Position numbers and translations under genes: made by a program. Below the pieces are notes generated by a model. The model had not been told where the DNA came from, ran no database searches, and saw only the letters and a list, made by a program, of their open reading frames with translations. A DNA stretch of 56,618 bases from Gammaproteobacteria bacterium (GTDB lineage: Bacteria; Pseudomonadota; Gammaproteobacteria; Pseudomonadales; Azotimanducaceae_A): positions 900 through 57,517 of the forward strand of contig DUAT01000182.1 of NCBI GenBank assembly GCA_012960755.1, read 5' to 3'. Below are positions 24,628 through 33,514 of the stretch, in pieces. Position 1 is the first letter of the stretch; the number at the start of each line of letters is the position of its first letter.

Positions 24628-27600
24628 CTATTTGGCGATAATCCCTACTTCTTCAGTGGTGGGCATAAATCTTCTGCGCGAAGGTCTGATGCCAAGATGG
24701 TACGGAACGGCCAGCAAAGCCGGTGTTACTATCAAGGTCAGTATAGTGGCAAAGCTGAGACCGGAAACGATTGCACTGGCAAGCTGAACCCAGAAGGTCG
24801 CAACCGCTCCGCCGACTTCTATTTCACCGTTTATCAGATCAACTGATACGCCGACCGCCATGGGCAGCAAGCCAAAGCCAGTTGTAAATGTCGTCAGAAA
24901 TACAGGCCGTAATCGCTGAGCGCCGGTCATGACAATCAGTTCCAGTGGATTCGTTCCTCGGTGCTGGCTTTGTAGAAAGTTGAATGTGTCGATTAGAACG
25001 ATATTGTTATTAACGATGATCCCCGCTAGGGCGACCACGCCGACACCGGTCATGATGGCACTGAAAGTCTGATCGAGCAGGAGTAATCCGAGGAGCACAC
25101 CGACGGTTGACATGATCACCGCTGACAGAATAATAAACGCCTGATAGAAACTATTGAACTGAGTTACCAGGAGAATACCCATCAGGAACAGGGCGAAGCT
25201 GAAAGCCCGAGTGATGAATGCCATCGATTCATCCTGCTCTTCACTCGCACCACGGAATTTGACAGCAACACCAAGGGTGGGTGGTCTGTTGTTCTGCCAG
25301 GCTTGAATCTCCTCGACTTTGTCACCAATGACGATGCCCGGTTTTACGTTTGCGCGAACGTAGACCACGCGATTGCCGTTGTAGCGCATGATCATACCCA
25401 CCTTTTCCTTCGCCTTGCGTTCAACAAAGCTACTGATTGGAACCAATCCAATGTTGGTATTAACTCTTATTCGATCGAGTTGATGAATACCCCGGTGGGA
25501 AGGCGGATACCGCAGGCGGATTTCCAGTTCCTGCTCTGCATCGTCGGGTCTGTACCTCCCAATAATGGCGCCATTCGTGATGAGTTGTATGGATGTCCCG
25601 ACGCTGGTGACATCAGCCCCAAAGACAGCGGCTTGAGCTCGATTAACACTGATCTGCCACTCAATGCCCGGAACGGGTGTTGTGTCGTTAATTGCGATCA
25701 GACCTTCTACTTCCTGTTCAAGATAAGTGCGAATGAGCCGAGCTTCTGAAAAAAGTTGTTGCAGATCATCGCCTTCAATCTGGATTTGAATATCTTTGCC
25801 TACCGGCGGACCGATTTCTTGTTTGACCATTTCGGCTCGGATGCCAGGGATCTGGCCAATGATATCGCGATAGATCTGTTCTATATTGGTACCGCTAATA
25901 TCCCTTTGGTCGCGATCGATGAATTCCACCAGAATCGTACCAACAAGATCTTCAGCCCCCCCCAGCTGATTTGCTGTGCCTGTCCGCGTATAGATTGTTT
26001 TGTGAAGCCCAGTCGCCATTATCTGTTTTTCAATGTTGACGACAATATCCTGGGCCGCCTCGGCAGAATAATTTCCCCTTGCGTGAATGGATATACCGGT
26101 GAACTGTGGATCTACTGAGGTGAAAAACTCCATACCGCGCCCGTAGGACATATAGAGAGAGACTATCGAGGCTAGAATTATGATGGTGGCACCAACAACG
26201 ACAAAGGGCCGCTTCACAACAAATCGTAGTATGAGCATATAGCTGTAGACGAAACCTGATTTGTGATCAGTCTTATCGGTAGTTTTCCTCAATACAGAAC
26301 CCAATACCGGAGCAAAAATTAACGCGTAGGCGAGCGCCCCAATCAGCACAGCAAAAACCGTGACAGGTAAGTACTTCATGAACCCACCAGTAACGCCTGG
26401 CCACAGCATCAACGGCAGAAATGCCGCCAAAGTAGTAAAGGTTGAAGCGAGTACTGGCCAGAACATTCTCTTAGTTGACTCGATGAAAGCAGCTCGAGGT
26501 GTGAGCCCTTCCGCCATCCGACGCTCTGCATATTCAACCACAACAATTGCGCCATCAATTAACATGCCCAATCCAAGCAACATGCCAAACATCACCATAA
26601 AGTTATAACTGAATCCTAACAGGTCGATGACGACGAAACCGAACAGAAACGAGAAGGGGATAGCGAATGCAACCAACAATCCGGACTTGAGCCCAATGGC
26701 GGCAACAACGACCGTCAGCACCAGAAACAGGGCGGTAAATATATTTCCTTCGAGTGTAGCCACTTGCTGGGCCGTTGGTGGGGCTTGATCAGCGAGATAT
26801 CGGGTTTCGATTGCAACCGGGTAATGACGCTGTTCAGTAGTAACTATCGACTTTACCTGGTCAACTACCTCGACGAGATTGGCACCGGTCCTTTTTGCAA
26901 TCTCCAGGACAATAACAGGTTCACCATTGGCACGGGTGAAGTTGATCGCATCTCTGAAGGTGCGCTTCAGTACAACCAGGTCAGATAGTTTGGTGACGCC
27001 ATCACTGTTTGCCTTTATGGGAATGCTTAACACATCACTTCTGGTTTCTATCAACCCAGGGATTTTCACCGTAAAGCTGCCTTTCTTAGAATTAATTGCA
27101 CCGGCTGGGATCAACCTGTTGTTCGATCTCACGGCTTGAAGAAGTTCTTGATGTGAAATACCAAAACTCTCAAGATGGGCTGGATTAACCTCAGCCTCTA
27201 GTATCTCCTCACGCTGGCCATTCATGGTCACCTGCAGCACTCCCGGGATTGCTTCCAGCTTTTTCTGCAGGTCAACTGCCAGGCGGTAAACCATTCTCTC
27301 TGTGGCATTGGTTCCTCCTATGCTAACAGTGATTATTGGCGTTTCCGTAGCTGCGATCTGGTCGATAATGGGCTCTTCAACAGAAGCTGGCATCGTGACT
27401 CTGGCCCTATCCAGTGCGGCACGCACATTAAGGACCGCATCGTCCGCATCAAAATCGAAATCAAATTCGATCACGAGTACGGAAACCCCTTCCATGGAAT
27501 AGGAAAAGATATCAATCACACCTTTAACTGCGCGCAACTCTACTTCAGTTGGTTTGCTCAACAGTCGCTCAGCGTCTTCTGGTGAAATGCCATCAAGTGG

Positions 27601-27747
27601 AATAGTTACAACCAGTACCGGTACGGAAACATCTGGATAGGACTCAAGGGGAATTGAGTCGTAGGAAATCACCCCCATCAGAAGGATCACAGCCATGATA
27701 CTGAGAGTCGTCCGTCTTCGTCGAACAGCTATCTCAATTAGGGCCAT
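24628..27747 (-). CDS. RND efflux pump, inner-membrane permease
   Basis: A 1039-residue HAE-type RND transporter. It has the N-terminal MALIEIAVRRRRTTLSIMAV, a first periplasmic loop (PLESYPDVSVPVLVVTIPLD, as in AcrB), LGLGMLIDGAIVVVEYAERR in TM4, and ALAGIIVNNNIVLIDTFNF in TM10. AcrB carries an Asp pair in TM4 and a Lys in TM10; here TM4 keeps one Asp (DG instead of DD) and the TM10 Lys is Asn, so proton coupling must differ. Twelve helices and two porter loops are of normal length. The adaptor gene ends 4 bp before its start. An outer-membrane partner is not encoded here. Substrates unknown. Confidence 0.92.
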   Translation of the reverse strand: MALIEIAVRRRRTTLSIMAVILLMGVISYDSIPLESYPDVSVPVLVVTIPLDGISPEDAERLLSKPTEVELRAVKGVIDIFSYSMEGVSVLVIEFDFDFDADDAVLNVRAALDRARVTMPASVEEPIIDQIAATETPIITVSIGGTNATERMVYRLAVDLQKKLEAIPGVLQVTMNGQREEILEAEVNPAHLESFGISHQELLQAVRSNNRLIPAGAINSKKGSFTVKIPGLIETRSDVLSIPIKANSDGVTKLSDLVVLKRTFRDAINFTRANGEPVIVLEIAKRTGANLVEVVDQVKSIVTTEQRHYPVAIETRYLADQAPPTAQQVATLEGNIFTALFLVLTVVVAAIGLKSGLLVAFAIPFSFLFGFVVIDLLGFSYNFMVMFGMLLGLGMLIDGAIVVVEYAERRMAEGLTPRAAFIESTKRMFWPVLASTFTTLAAFLPLMLWPGVTGGFMKYLPVTVFAVLIGALAYALIFAPVLGSVLRKTTDKTDHKSGFVYSYMLILRFVVKRPFVVVGATIIILASIVSLYMSYGRGMEFFTSVDPQFTGISIHARGNYSAEAAQDIVVNIEKQIMATGLHKTIYTRTGTANQLGGAEDLVGTILVEFIDRDQRDISGTNIEQIYRDIIGQIPGIRAEMVKQEIGPPVGKDIQIQIEGDDLQQLFSEARLIRTYLEQEVEGLIAINDTTPVPGIEWQISVNRAQAAVFGADVTSVGTSIQLITNGAIIGRYRPDDAEQELEIRLRYPPSHRGIHQLDRIRVNTNIGLVPISSFVERKAKEKVGMIMRYNGNRVVYVRANVKPGIVIGDKVEEIQAWQNNRPPTLGVAVKFRGASEEQDESMAFITRAFSFALFLMGILLVTQFNSFYQAFIILSAVIMSTVGVLLGLLLLDQTFSAIMTGVGVVALAGIIVNNNIVLIDTFNFLQSQHRGTNPLELIVMTGAQRLRPVFLTTFTTGFGLLPMAVGVSVDLINGEIEVGGAVATFWVQLASAIVSGLSFATILTLIVTPALLAVPYHLGIRPSRRRFMPTTEEVGIIAK

Positions 27748-27751
27748 TAGG

Positions 27752-28843
27752 CTAGTTTGTGGCTAGATCAGACAGTGGATTCAGGACAATCTCAACAAGT
27801 TGCCCTGTACCGACTATCTCCTGACCCACCGTAATGAGTTTGACTGTTTGTTCTAGTCCGGTGACCCAGAAACCATCTGTGTCTTCGCTTATGATATTGA
27901 CTGGAAAAAACTCGACAAGGTTGTTTTCATCGACCGTACGTACGCCGATGTGGCCCTCGTCGTTCAAGACAAGAGCCGCTGGCTCGATCTGATGGGCGAG
28001 CGTCGTTCCAGTGATGAAGTTAATTTCGGCTGTAATACCCGCCCGTAGGTTCTCCGCATGATTAGGCACCTCTGCTTCCACTTTGTATGAGCGCGTTGCA
28101 TCGTCTGCAGAGCGGGATACGAACCTGATCTTACCGACAATGTTTTCACCGGTTAGCAACTGTGCCGTTATCTTCTGACCTGGTTCAATGAAACCGATGT
28201 CTTTTTCAGCAATTTGGCCGACCAACAGCAATGGATCAAGATCGATAACCTCCGCGCATACACCGCCTACTGGAACAAAGTCCCCAACCTCAACTGGATG
28301 ATGTTCTACAACGCCAGCAAACGGTGACCGGATCTCTATTCGACTTAGCTGCAGCTTTGCTGAGTGAACATCATGTTGTGCCGAGTCAAGTCGCGACTGA
28401 GATTGTGCTATGGCTATTTCTGAGTGCAGCCCTTGTTCAGCCAGATCGAGGATGCCTCGGTATTCCAGTAACGCTTGCTTTCTTAATGCAATAGCTTTCG
28501 AAACCAGGCTGATTCTGCTTTCGGTTGCGAGTTTGCACAGCAGATCACCGGTTTCAACACTGTCCCCCTTTTCAACTGCCAGCTGAACAATCCGGCCAGA
28601 AATCTCTGCCTTAACTTTAACTAACCGATTGGGTGCTGTACGGCCACTGATCGTCATATTTGTAAGATGTAGTTCCGCACTGCTAACTACGCCTCGTACT
28701 CGCTCTATCCGTTGCACTTGCGGGGTTGCAGTTGTATGGGTCTTTGCTTGATGAACCTTGGTTGCAGCCAGATACTGCTGGCCAACCAACCATACCGACA
28801 TAGTCAGCATAATCAGGGAGGCTATCCAGTGCTTTGTGGACAT
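27752..28843 (-). CDS. RND pump periplasmic adaptor (membrane fusion protein)
   Basis: The 363-aa adaptor has an N-terminal helix (HWIASLIMLTMSVWLVGQQY) and a lipoyl-type barrel split around a short hairpin: VKVKAEISGRIVQLAVEKGD and GDLLCKLATESR in the first half, then LQLSRIEIRSPFAGVVEHHP in the second. A beta-barrel follows (VGQIAEKDIGFIEPGQKITA) and a membrane-proximal region ends the protein. The helical hairpin is short, as in metal- or small-molecule pumps. It is the first gene of the pair, with an FNR-type promoter 60 bp upstream, so the pump is predicted to be induced under oxygen limitation. It could export nitrogen-oxide-related toxic compounds; this is not shown by the sequence. 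Confidence 0.9.
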   Translation of the reverse strand: MSTKHWIASLIMLTMSVWLVGQQYLAATKVHQAKTHTTATPQVQRIERVRGVVSSAELHLTNMTISGRTAPNRLVKVKAEISGRIVQLAVEKGDSVETGDLLCKLATESRISLVSKAIALRKQALLEYRGILDLAEQGLHSEIAIAQSQSRLDSAQHDVHSAKLQLSRIEIRSPFAGVVEHHPVEVGDFVPVGGVCAEVIDLDPLLLVGQIAEKDIGFIEPGQKITAQLLTGENIVGKIRFVSRSADDATRSYKVEAEVPNHAENLRAGITAEINFITGTTLAHQIEPAALVLNDEGHIGVRTVDENNLVEFFPVNIISEDTDGFWVTGLEQTVKLITVGQEIVGTGQLVEIVLNPLSDLATN

Positions 28844-28875
28844 TCTTCAATCCCATTGAGGTCCATTCAAGATTA

Positions 28876-28917
28876 ACTTTAGATACTAAAAAGCCAACCT
28901 GCCATGACCCAAATCAA
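28876..28917 (-). promoter_or_regulatory. FNR-type class II promoter of the RND efflux pair
   Basis: On the minus strand the box (28917 down to 28904) reads TTGATTTGGGTCAT, 8 of 10 consensus. TAAAGT (28881 down to 28876) begins 36 bp from the box start. The box centre is 67.5 bp from the start codon at 28843. Confidence 0.62.
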
Positions 28918-28958
28918 GCAAGAAGTGCTATTTTTAATAGTGCCGCAGAGCCAATCAG

Positions 28959-30566
28959 TTAGGGGTTTTTTACATAGGCATCAGGCCGAAGGTAGAACCA
29001 CCAGTTGAGCGCAATGCAGAGCGCGTAGAAAACGGCAAAGCCGTAAAGCGCAGTTTCCGGCGTTGTTAGTTTGATTTGTTCTCCTATAACCTTCGGAATA
29101 ATAAAGGCCCCATAGGCAGCAACTGCAGAGGTCCAGCCGAGAACCGGGCCTCTACGTTCCTGTTCAAACACCACCGCGATAGTCCTGAACGTTGAACCAT
29201 TGCCAACACCCGTCGCGGCAAAAAGGATGATAAAAAACGTAAAAAACGGCCAGAAGTACTGTTCTGGGGTCGCTGACTTGTAGGCCTCCGCCATAAAGTA
29301 AGCAACGCCGAGTGCTGACATAATCATCACTACTGATACCCAGTGAGTTACCCTGGCACCACCCAGACGATCTGAAATCCATCCTCCAACAGGGCGAATC
29401 AACGCCCCGATAAATGGCCCCATCCAGGCGAAAGCAAGAGCGCTCGGCCCGTTTGGGTTGATGCCATTATGCAGCAAAGTGCCATCAGGCCCTGCAACGT
29501 GAGTGAATCCAAAGATCACTTTGATCGCTAATGGGAAAGCGGCTGAATAGCCGATAAATGAGCCAAACGTCATAGTGTAGATTACCGTCATTGCCCAGGT
29601 GTGTTTGTCATTGAAAATCTGGTACTGCCGTTTCAGGTTAGCCTGTAAAGAGCCGGTGGTTAGATACCGCAATGACAAGGTGGTCAGTAGTATAACCAGT
29701 GGCAGAGCGATCCACTTATTGAGTACGCCGATCCCGGTGGGTTCTGGAAGGAGTAGATAGAGACCCAAGGCTGCCGCTACCAGAGCAATTAGAAGCAGTG
29801 CTGAGATCTTAACAAGGCTTCCTGGGAAGCTGCCAGGGTTAGGGGTAACCGTTTCCGTTGTGATGTTGTTCATGCCGAACCAGGTAAAGAAAGCGAGTGG
29901 CATCAGCAGTATCAACCAAACGTAGCCAGCATTGTGGAGGTAGGTCGGTGTGCCAGCCGCGATTTTACCAAATATCCAACCGCTACTGTTTACCAGGGTC
30001 AACGACTCTCCGCCGAAGATGCCTACCGTCATCACCAACGGTAGGAGAATCTGCATTGTTGTGACACCAAAATTACCAAGTCCGGCATTCATGCCTAATG
30101 CAGCTCCCTGTTGTTTTTTGGGATAGAAGAAGCTTATGTTGGACATGGATGAAGCGAAATTCCCACCACCGAAACCTGATAACAGCGCCAGCAACTGGAA
30201 CAACCAAAATGGGGAATCCGAATTCTGCAATGCCAGGCCTGTACCAACAGCTGGGATCATCAGAAGGGCAGTAGTAAAGAAAATAGTATTCCTGCCACCG
30301 GCAATTCTTATGAAAAACGTGCTGGGAATTCGCAGTGTAGCGCCGCTGAGCCCGGCGATTGCTGTGAGTGTAAAGTACTGATCAGATGAAAATGGGAAGC
30401 CCAGATTCAGCATCTGAACCGAGATGATGCCCCAGTACAACCAGACTGCAAACCCACAAAGCAGGCTTGGGATCGAGATCCATAGATTCTTATTAGCAAT
30501 CTTTTTGCCAGTAGTTCGCCAGAACCGTTCATCATCCGGGTTCCATACAGTTAGTGATCGAGCCAT
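28959..30566 (-). CDS. narK2: Nitrate/nitrite transporter, NarK2-type
   Basis: A 535-aa MFS transporter of the nitrate/nitrite porter family. MNAGLGNFGVTTMQILLPL and LSGFGGGNFASSMSN are the nitrate-porter signatures, and the rest predicts 12 membrane helices; the N-terminus starts LTVWNPDDERFWRTTGKKIA, as in NarK/NarU. TTAGGAGT precedes the ATG. It is the last gene of the nar operon, 16 bp after narK1, and by analogy with paired NarK1/NarK2 systems it would act as the nitrate/nitrite antiporter while NarK1 starts nitrate uptake. The division of labour is inferred from order and sequence type and not tested. Confidence 0.88.
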   Translation of the reverse strand: MARSLTVWNPDDERFWRTTGKKIANKNLWISIPSLLCGFAVWLYWGIISVQMLNLGFPFSSDQYFTLTAIAGLSGATLRIPSTFFIRIAGGRNTIFFTTALLMIPAVGTGLALQNSDSPFWLFQLLALLSGFGGGNFASSMSNISFFYPKKQQGAALGMNAGLGNFGVTTMQILLPLVMTVGIFGGESLTLVNSSGWIFGKIAAGTPTYLHNAGYVWLILLMPLAFFTWFGMNNITTETVTPNPGSFPGSLVKISALLLIALVAAALGLYLLLPEPTGIGVLNKWIALPLVILLTTLSLRYLTTGSLQANLKRQYQIFNDKHTWAMTVIYTMTFGSFIGYSAAFPLAIKVIFGFTHVAGPDGTLLHNGINPNGPSALAFAWMGPFIGALIRPVGGWISDRLGGARVTHWVSVVMIMSALGVAYFMAEAYKSATPEQYFWPFFTFFIILFAATGVGNGSTFRTIAVVFEQERRGPVLGWTSAVAAYGAFIIPKVIGEQIKLTTPETALYGFAVFYALCIALNWWFYLRPDAYVKNP

Positions 30567-30582
30567 GGGTTTACTCCTAAGG

Positions 30583-32064
30583 TCAAAAGTGTTTCATATG
30601 TCCCGGTCGCTCTCTACGTTCTGCCAGTTGAATCACGTTGTGCATCCAGAATAGACAGATACAGGAGATCACCCACATGAACATCCAGCAGCTTGTCCAC
30701 AGTCCTGTACCTGCTAACAGGTAACCGAAAATAATCGGGCAGAAGAATCCACCCAATCCGCCGATGACGCCGACCATACCGCCCACGACGCCAACTTCAT
30801 CTGGATAATAGTCCGGTATGTGCTTATACACTGCCGCTTTCCCAATCCCCCAGACAGTGCCCAGGAGGATGACCAAAGCAGCAAAGATCCAGACATTGGC
30901 CTGGAAGTAAATCTTGGTAACGCCTTTGGCGAGGAGGTCTCGCCGTTTCACTTTCTGCCCAGCTTGTACAACCGGTTCCTGCCAGGTCGCTTTGGTAGGA
31001 AACACAACCACTTTATCGTCCAGTTCCTCAAAGGATTTGTCAGCAATTTCGAGTTGGTAGGTCCTATCGTCTACGACGATTTTTGAACTGGTCGCTAGCA
31101 CCACTGTTCCTGCTCGTGAGGCCATGATGCCTTTTCCAGGTGAATAGACTTCCATCTTCGGAATAACCAGCATGAAACTGATTGCGACGGATAATCCGAG
31201 TACCCAGTACATTACGGCACGAGCACCTATGGCATCTGACATCCAGCCGCCCAGTGCGCGTATTACGCCAGACGGCAAGCTAAACGCGGATGCAAGCAGA
31301 CCCGCTGTCACCAGAGGCAGGTAATATACGTTGACAAAGTACGGAACCAGCCATTGCGAGAAGGCGACAAAACAACCGAATACCAGAAAGTAGTACAAGC
31401 CAAATCGCCAGACGCGTAAATCTTTTAAAGGTCGTAGCATCTGACCTATAGCCTTGGCCTTTGAGCTGTTTTTTTTGTTTTCCGAAAAGGCGGCGAAAAT
31501 AATTCCCAAGAGAACAAACATTATGGCGTAGTAGATTGGCAGTTGCCGCCACCCTTCAAGGTTACTGCCATTATCTGTCAGGCTGTTGAGGAGAGTAGGC
31601 GCAAAGAAAGTTGTCAGTGCCGCTCCTGCATTGCCGGCGCCAAATATACCAAGCACTGTTCCCTGTTGGTGCCTGGGATACCAGGCAGAAGAGTAGGCGA
31701 TGCCAATTGAAAAGCTTACGCCTGCCAGGCCGAACCCGGCGCTGCAGAGTGCAAATGTCCAGAAGCTGTCTGCATGGGAAAGCAGATACATAGGCACCGC
31801 GCAGACGAAAAGTAAACCCGTGTAAATTGGTTTGCCACCATACATGTCAGTGAGAATTCCGGCGGGCAATCTGAATAAGGCCCCTGTCAATATGGGGATT
31901 CCCATTAGCCATCCGATCTCTACGGGACCCCAGTCGAAAACCTGGTAAGCTGTAAGAAAGGTTACTAGTACACCGTTGATCATCCATGCGGCAAAACAGA
32001 GTGTGAAGGCCGCGGTGTTTAAAAACAGTGCTTTATGAGATTTGACAGTTGCTTCCTTCTGCAC
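30583..32064 (-). CDS. narK1: Nitrate transporter, NarK1-type, with an inserted soluble loop
   Basis: This 493-aa MFS protein has the NarK1 type core: FDWGPVEIGWLMGIPILTGA, GIAYSSAWYPRHQQGTVLGI and FGAGNAGAALTTFFAP. The GTG start at 32064 follows GAGG at good spacing. Between membrane segments near residues 295 and 392 it has about 85 non-membrane residues, including AGTVVLATSSKIVVDD and QEPVVQAGQKVKRRDLLAKG. The latter resembles a half barrel-sandwich (biotinyl-lipoyl) repeat. The bacterial NarK1 I know has a short loop there. It lies 21 bp after narI, inside the operon, and probably imports nitrate with protons. Confidence 0.85.
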   Translation of the reverse strand: MQKEATVKSHKALFLNTAAFTLCFAAWMINGVLVTFLTAYQVFDWGPVEIGWLMGIPILTGALFRLPAGILTDMYGGKPIYTGLLFVCAVPMYLLSHADSFWTFALCSAGFGLAGVSFSIGIAYSSAWYPRHQQGTVLGIFGAGNAGAALTTFFAPTLLNSLTDNGSNLEGWRQLPIYYAIMFVLLGIIFAAFSENKKNSSKAKAIGQMLRPLKDLRVWRFGLYYFLVFGCFVAFSQWLVPYFVNVYYLPLVTAGLLASAFSLPSGVIRALGGWMSDAIGARAVMYWVLGLSVAISFMLVIPKMEVYSPGKGIMASRAGTVVLATSSKIVVDDRTYQLEIADKSFEELDDKVVVFPTKATWQEPVVQAGQKVKRRDLLAKGVTKIYFQANVWIFAALVILLGTVWGIGKAAVYKHIPDYYPDEVGVVGGMVGVIGGLGGFFCPIIFGYLLAGTGLWTSCWMFMWVISCICLFWMHNVIQLAERRERPGHMKHF

Positions 32065-32085
32065 TCTTCATACCTCTATATTGCT

Positions 32086-32814
32086 TTAGTTATTACGTGG
32101 TCTCTCCTTTGACCAGGCGGTCATTGGGCTTCGAATCAGCTTTCTGTTCCAGTTCCAAATGACGACCTGATAGGGTCGAAACAGATAGTGCAACGGAGCG
32201 ACCAGCAGATGTACTAGTCGCGTGAAAGGAAAAATGAGAAAAATTGAAAATGCGCCAACAATATGCGCCTTGATAACCAGTGGCATTGCATAGACCGCCT
32301 CGGGTTTCGGGCTGAACATCAAAATGGACCAGAGGTAGGGGGAAAGGTCGGAGGCGAACCAGGATGAACCCCAGCGATAACCAAGCGCAATCCAGCAACC
32401 CAAAATAACTTGACCTAGTAACACGAACTCCACGAAGAGATCCATTTTGGAAGTAACCGTGCGCACTCTGTCGTTGGTCAATCGTCTTGTGATCAGGGCG
32501 CAAAGACCGACCAAGACAGCGACTGCGAAGGTGAACCCAAGGCCTTCGTGGACGATAAGTCGAACTGGATCAGCGTTCCAGGCAAGAACAGAAGAGGGGA
32601 AAAGGAAAGCCACCAGATGCCCCAGGAAAACCATCAGGATTCCCCAGTGAAATGGAACTGTACCCCAGAACCCTTGCCTGTTCTCGAGAAATTGTGCTGA
32701 GAGGCTGGTCACCGTAAAGCCTTTGTTTCGATATCGGTAGAGGGTGCCAACGAAAAAGATACCCGCTACCAGGTAAGGAAACATGACAAAAAAGAAATAG
32801 TCGAATGGGTTCAT
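32086..32814 (-). CDS. narI: Respiratory nitrate reductase gamma subunit (cytochrome b)
   Basis: NarI anchors NarGH to the inner membrane and passes quinol electrons through two b haems. The 242-aa protein has five hydrophobic segments (FFFVMFPYLVAGIFFVGTLY, HWGILMVFLGHLVAFLF, LGFTFAVAVLVGLCALITRR, FVLLGQVILGCWIALGYRWG, KAHIVGAFSIFLIFPFTRLV). The haem-binding histidines lie in HWGILMVFLGH (first pair) and KAHIVGAFSIF with VHLL in the fifth helix. An AAGGAA ribosome-binding site precedes the ATG. It is the fourth structural gene after narG, narH and narJ, 19 bp after narJ. E. coli NarI has 225 residues. Confidence 0.95.
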   Translation of the reverse strand: MNPFDYFFFVMFPYLVAGIFFVGTLYRYRNKGFTVTSLSAQFLENRQGFWGTVPFHWGILMVFLGHLVAFLFPSSVLAWNADPVRLIVHEGLGFTFAVAVLVGLCALITRRLTNDRVRTVTSKMDLFVEFVLLGQVILGCWIALGYRWGSSWFASDLSPYLWSILMFSPKPEAVYAMPLVIKAHIVGAFSIFLIFPFTRLVHLLVAPLHYLFRPYQVVIWNWNRKLIRSPMTAWSKERPRNN

Positions 32815-32833
32815 AAGTATTCCTTGCTATTAA

Positions 32834-33514
32834 TCAGGGTTCGGCTCTTTGTTCGATTTCGTGTTCCTGTACAACGGATATCAAGAAGTCACTGGTTTTG
32901 CGTTTGAGCGGTATTTCACTGATTCTTGAGAAGTCATCTTTGAGAACCTCGTAAAGGGCCTGCAGTGCAAACTGGTACAGGGTCACTGCCTGTTTTTCGA
33001 CATCGGGTGTCTCAATGAGCGTTTTGTAGTGCTTTTGATATGACTCGTTCTTTGTCTGTAAGCGTGTGGGTTCGAATTCCCCGATCATCTCCAGCACCGC
33101 GGGTGCAACAATTGCATAGGCAAGGTCGGTAACCAGCTCCTGGTCCTCGAGCAGGGATAGTAGGCGAAGGACATTTGCCAGATGGTCAGCCAGTTCAGAA
33201 CCGCAATCGTTTTCACATTGGATATGTTCCCGATTCAGGTTTGACAGCAGCTCGCCACGCTTGTAGTCATCACCGAACAAGACATAGCCTAGGTCCAGTG
33301 TGGTAATTGCCTGGATATCAAATGATCGGGTGAAGAGTTCCTGCATCAGTAGTAGGTCGTCACCGGGAAGGTAGCTAAGAAATTGATCGAGATATGCGAC
33401 AGCTTGCGGATACTTTGAGTCTAACAAGTGCTTGACCTTACCTACCTTTACCGGGAAATCCTCGTCCGGGTACTCGAACAGTGGCGCAATAATCTGGTAA
33501 TGATCAAGAGACAT
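32834..33514 (-). CDS. narJ: Nitrate reductase assembly chaperone
   Basis: NarJ binds NarG before assembly and helps insert the molybdenum cofactor. The 226-aa product has the family pattern: IIAPLFEYPDEDFPVKVGKV near the N-terminus, ELFTRSFDIQAITTLDLGYV and LFGDDYKRGELLSNLNREH in the middle, and a variable acidic end. Its start codon overlaps the narH stop by one base (TAATG), typical of translational coupling. Length agrees with E. coli NarJ (236 aa). Confidence 0.93.
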   Translation of the reverse strand: MSLDHYQIIAPLFEYPDEDFPVKVGKVKHLLDSKYPQAVAYLDQFLSYLPGDDLLLMQELFTRSFDIQAITTLDLGYVLFGDDYKRGELLSNLNREHIQCENDCGSELADHLANVLRLLSLLEDQELVTDLAYAIVAPAVLEMIGEFEPTRLQTKNESYQKHYKTLIETPDVEKQAVTLYQFALQALYEVLKDDFSRISEIPLKRKTSDFLISVVQEHEIEQRAEP

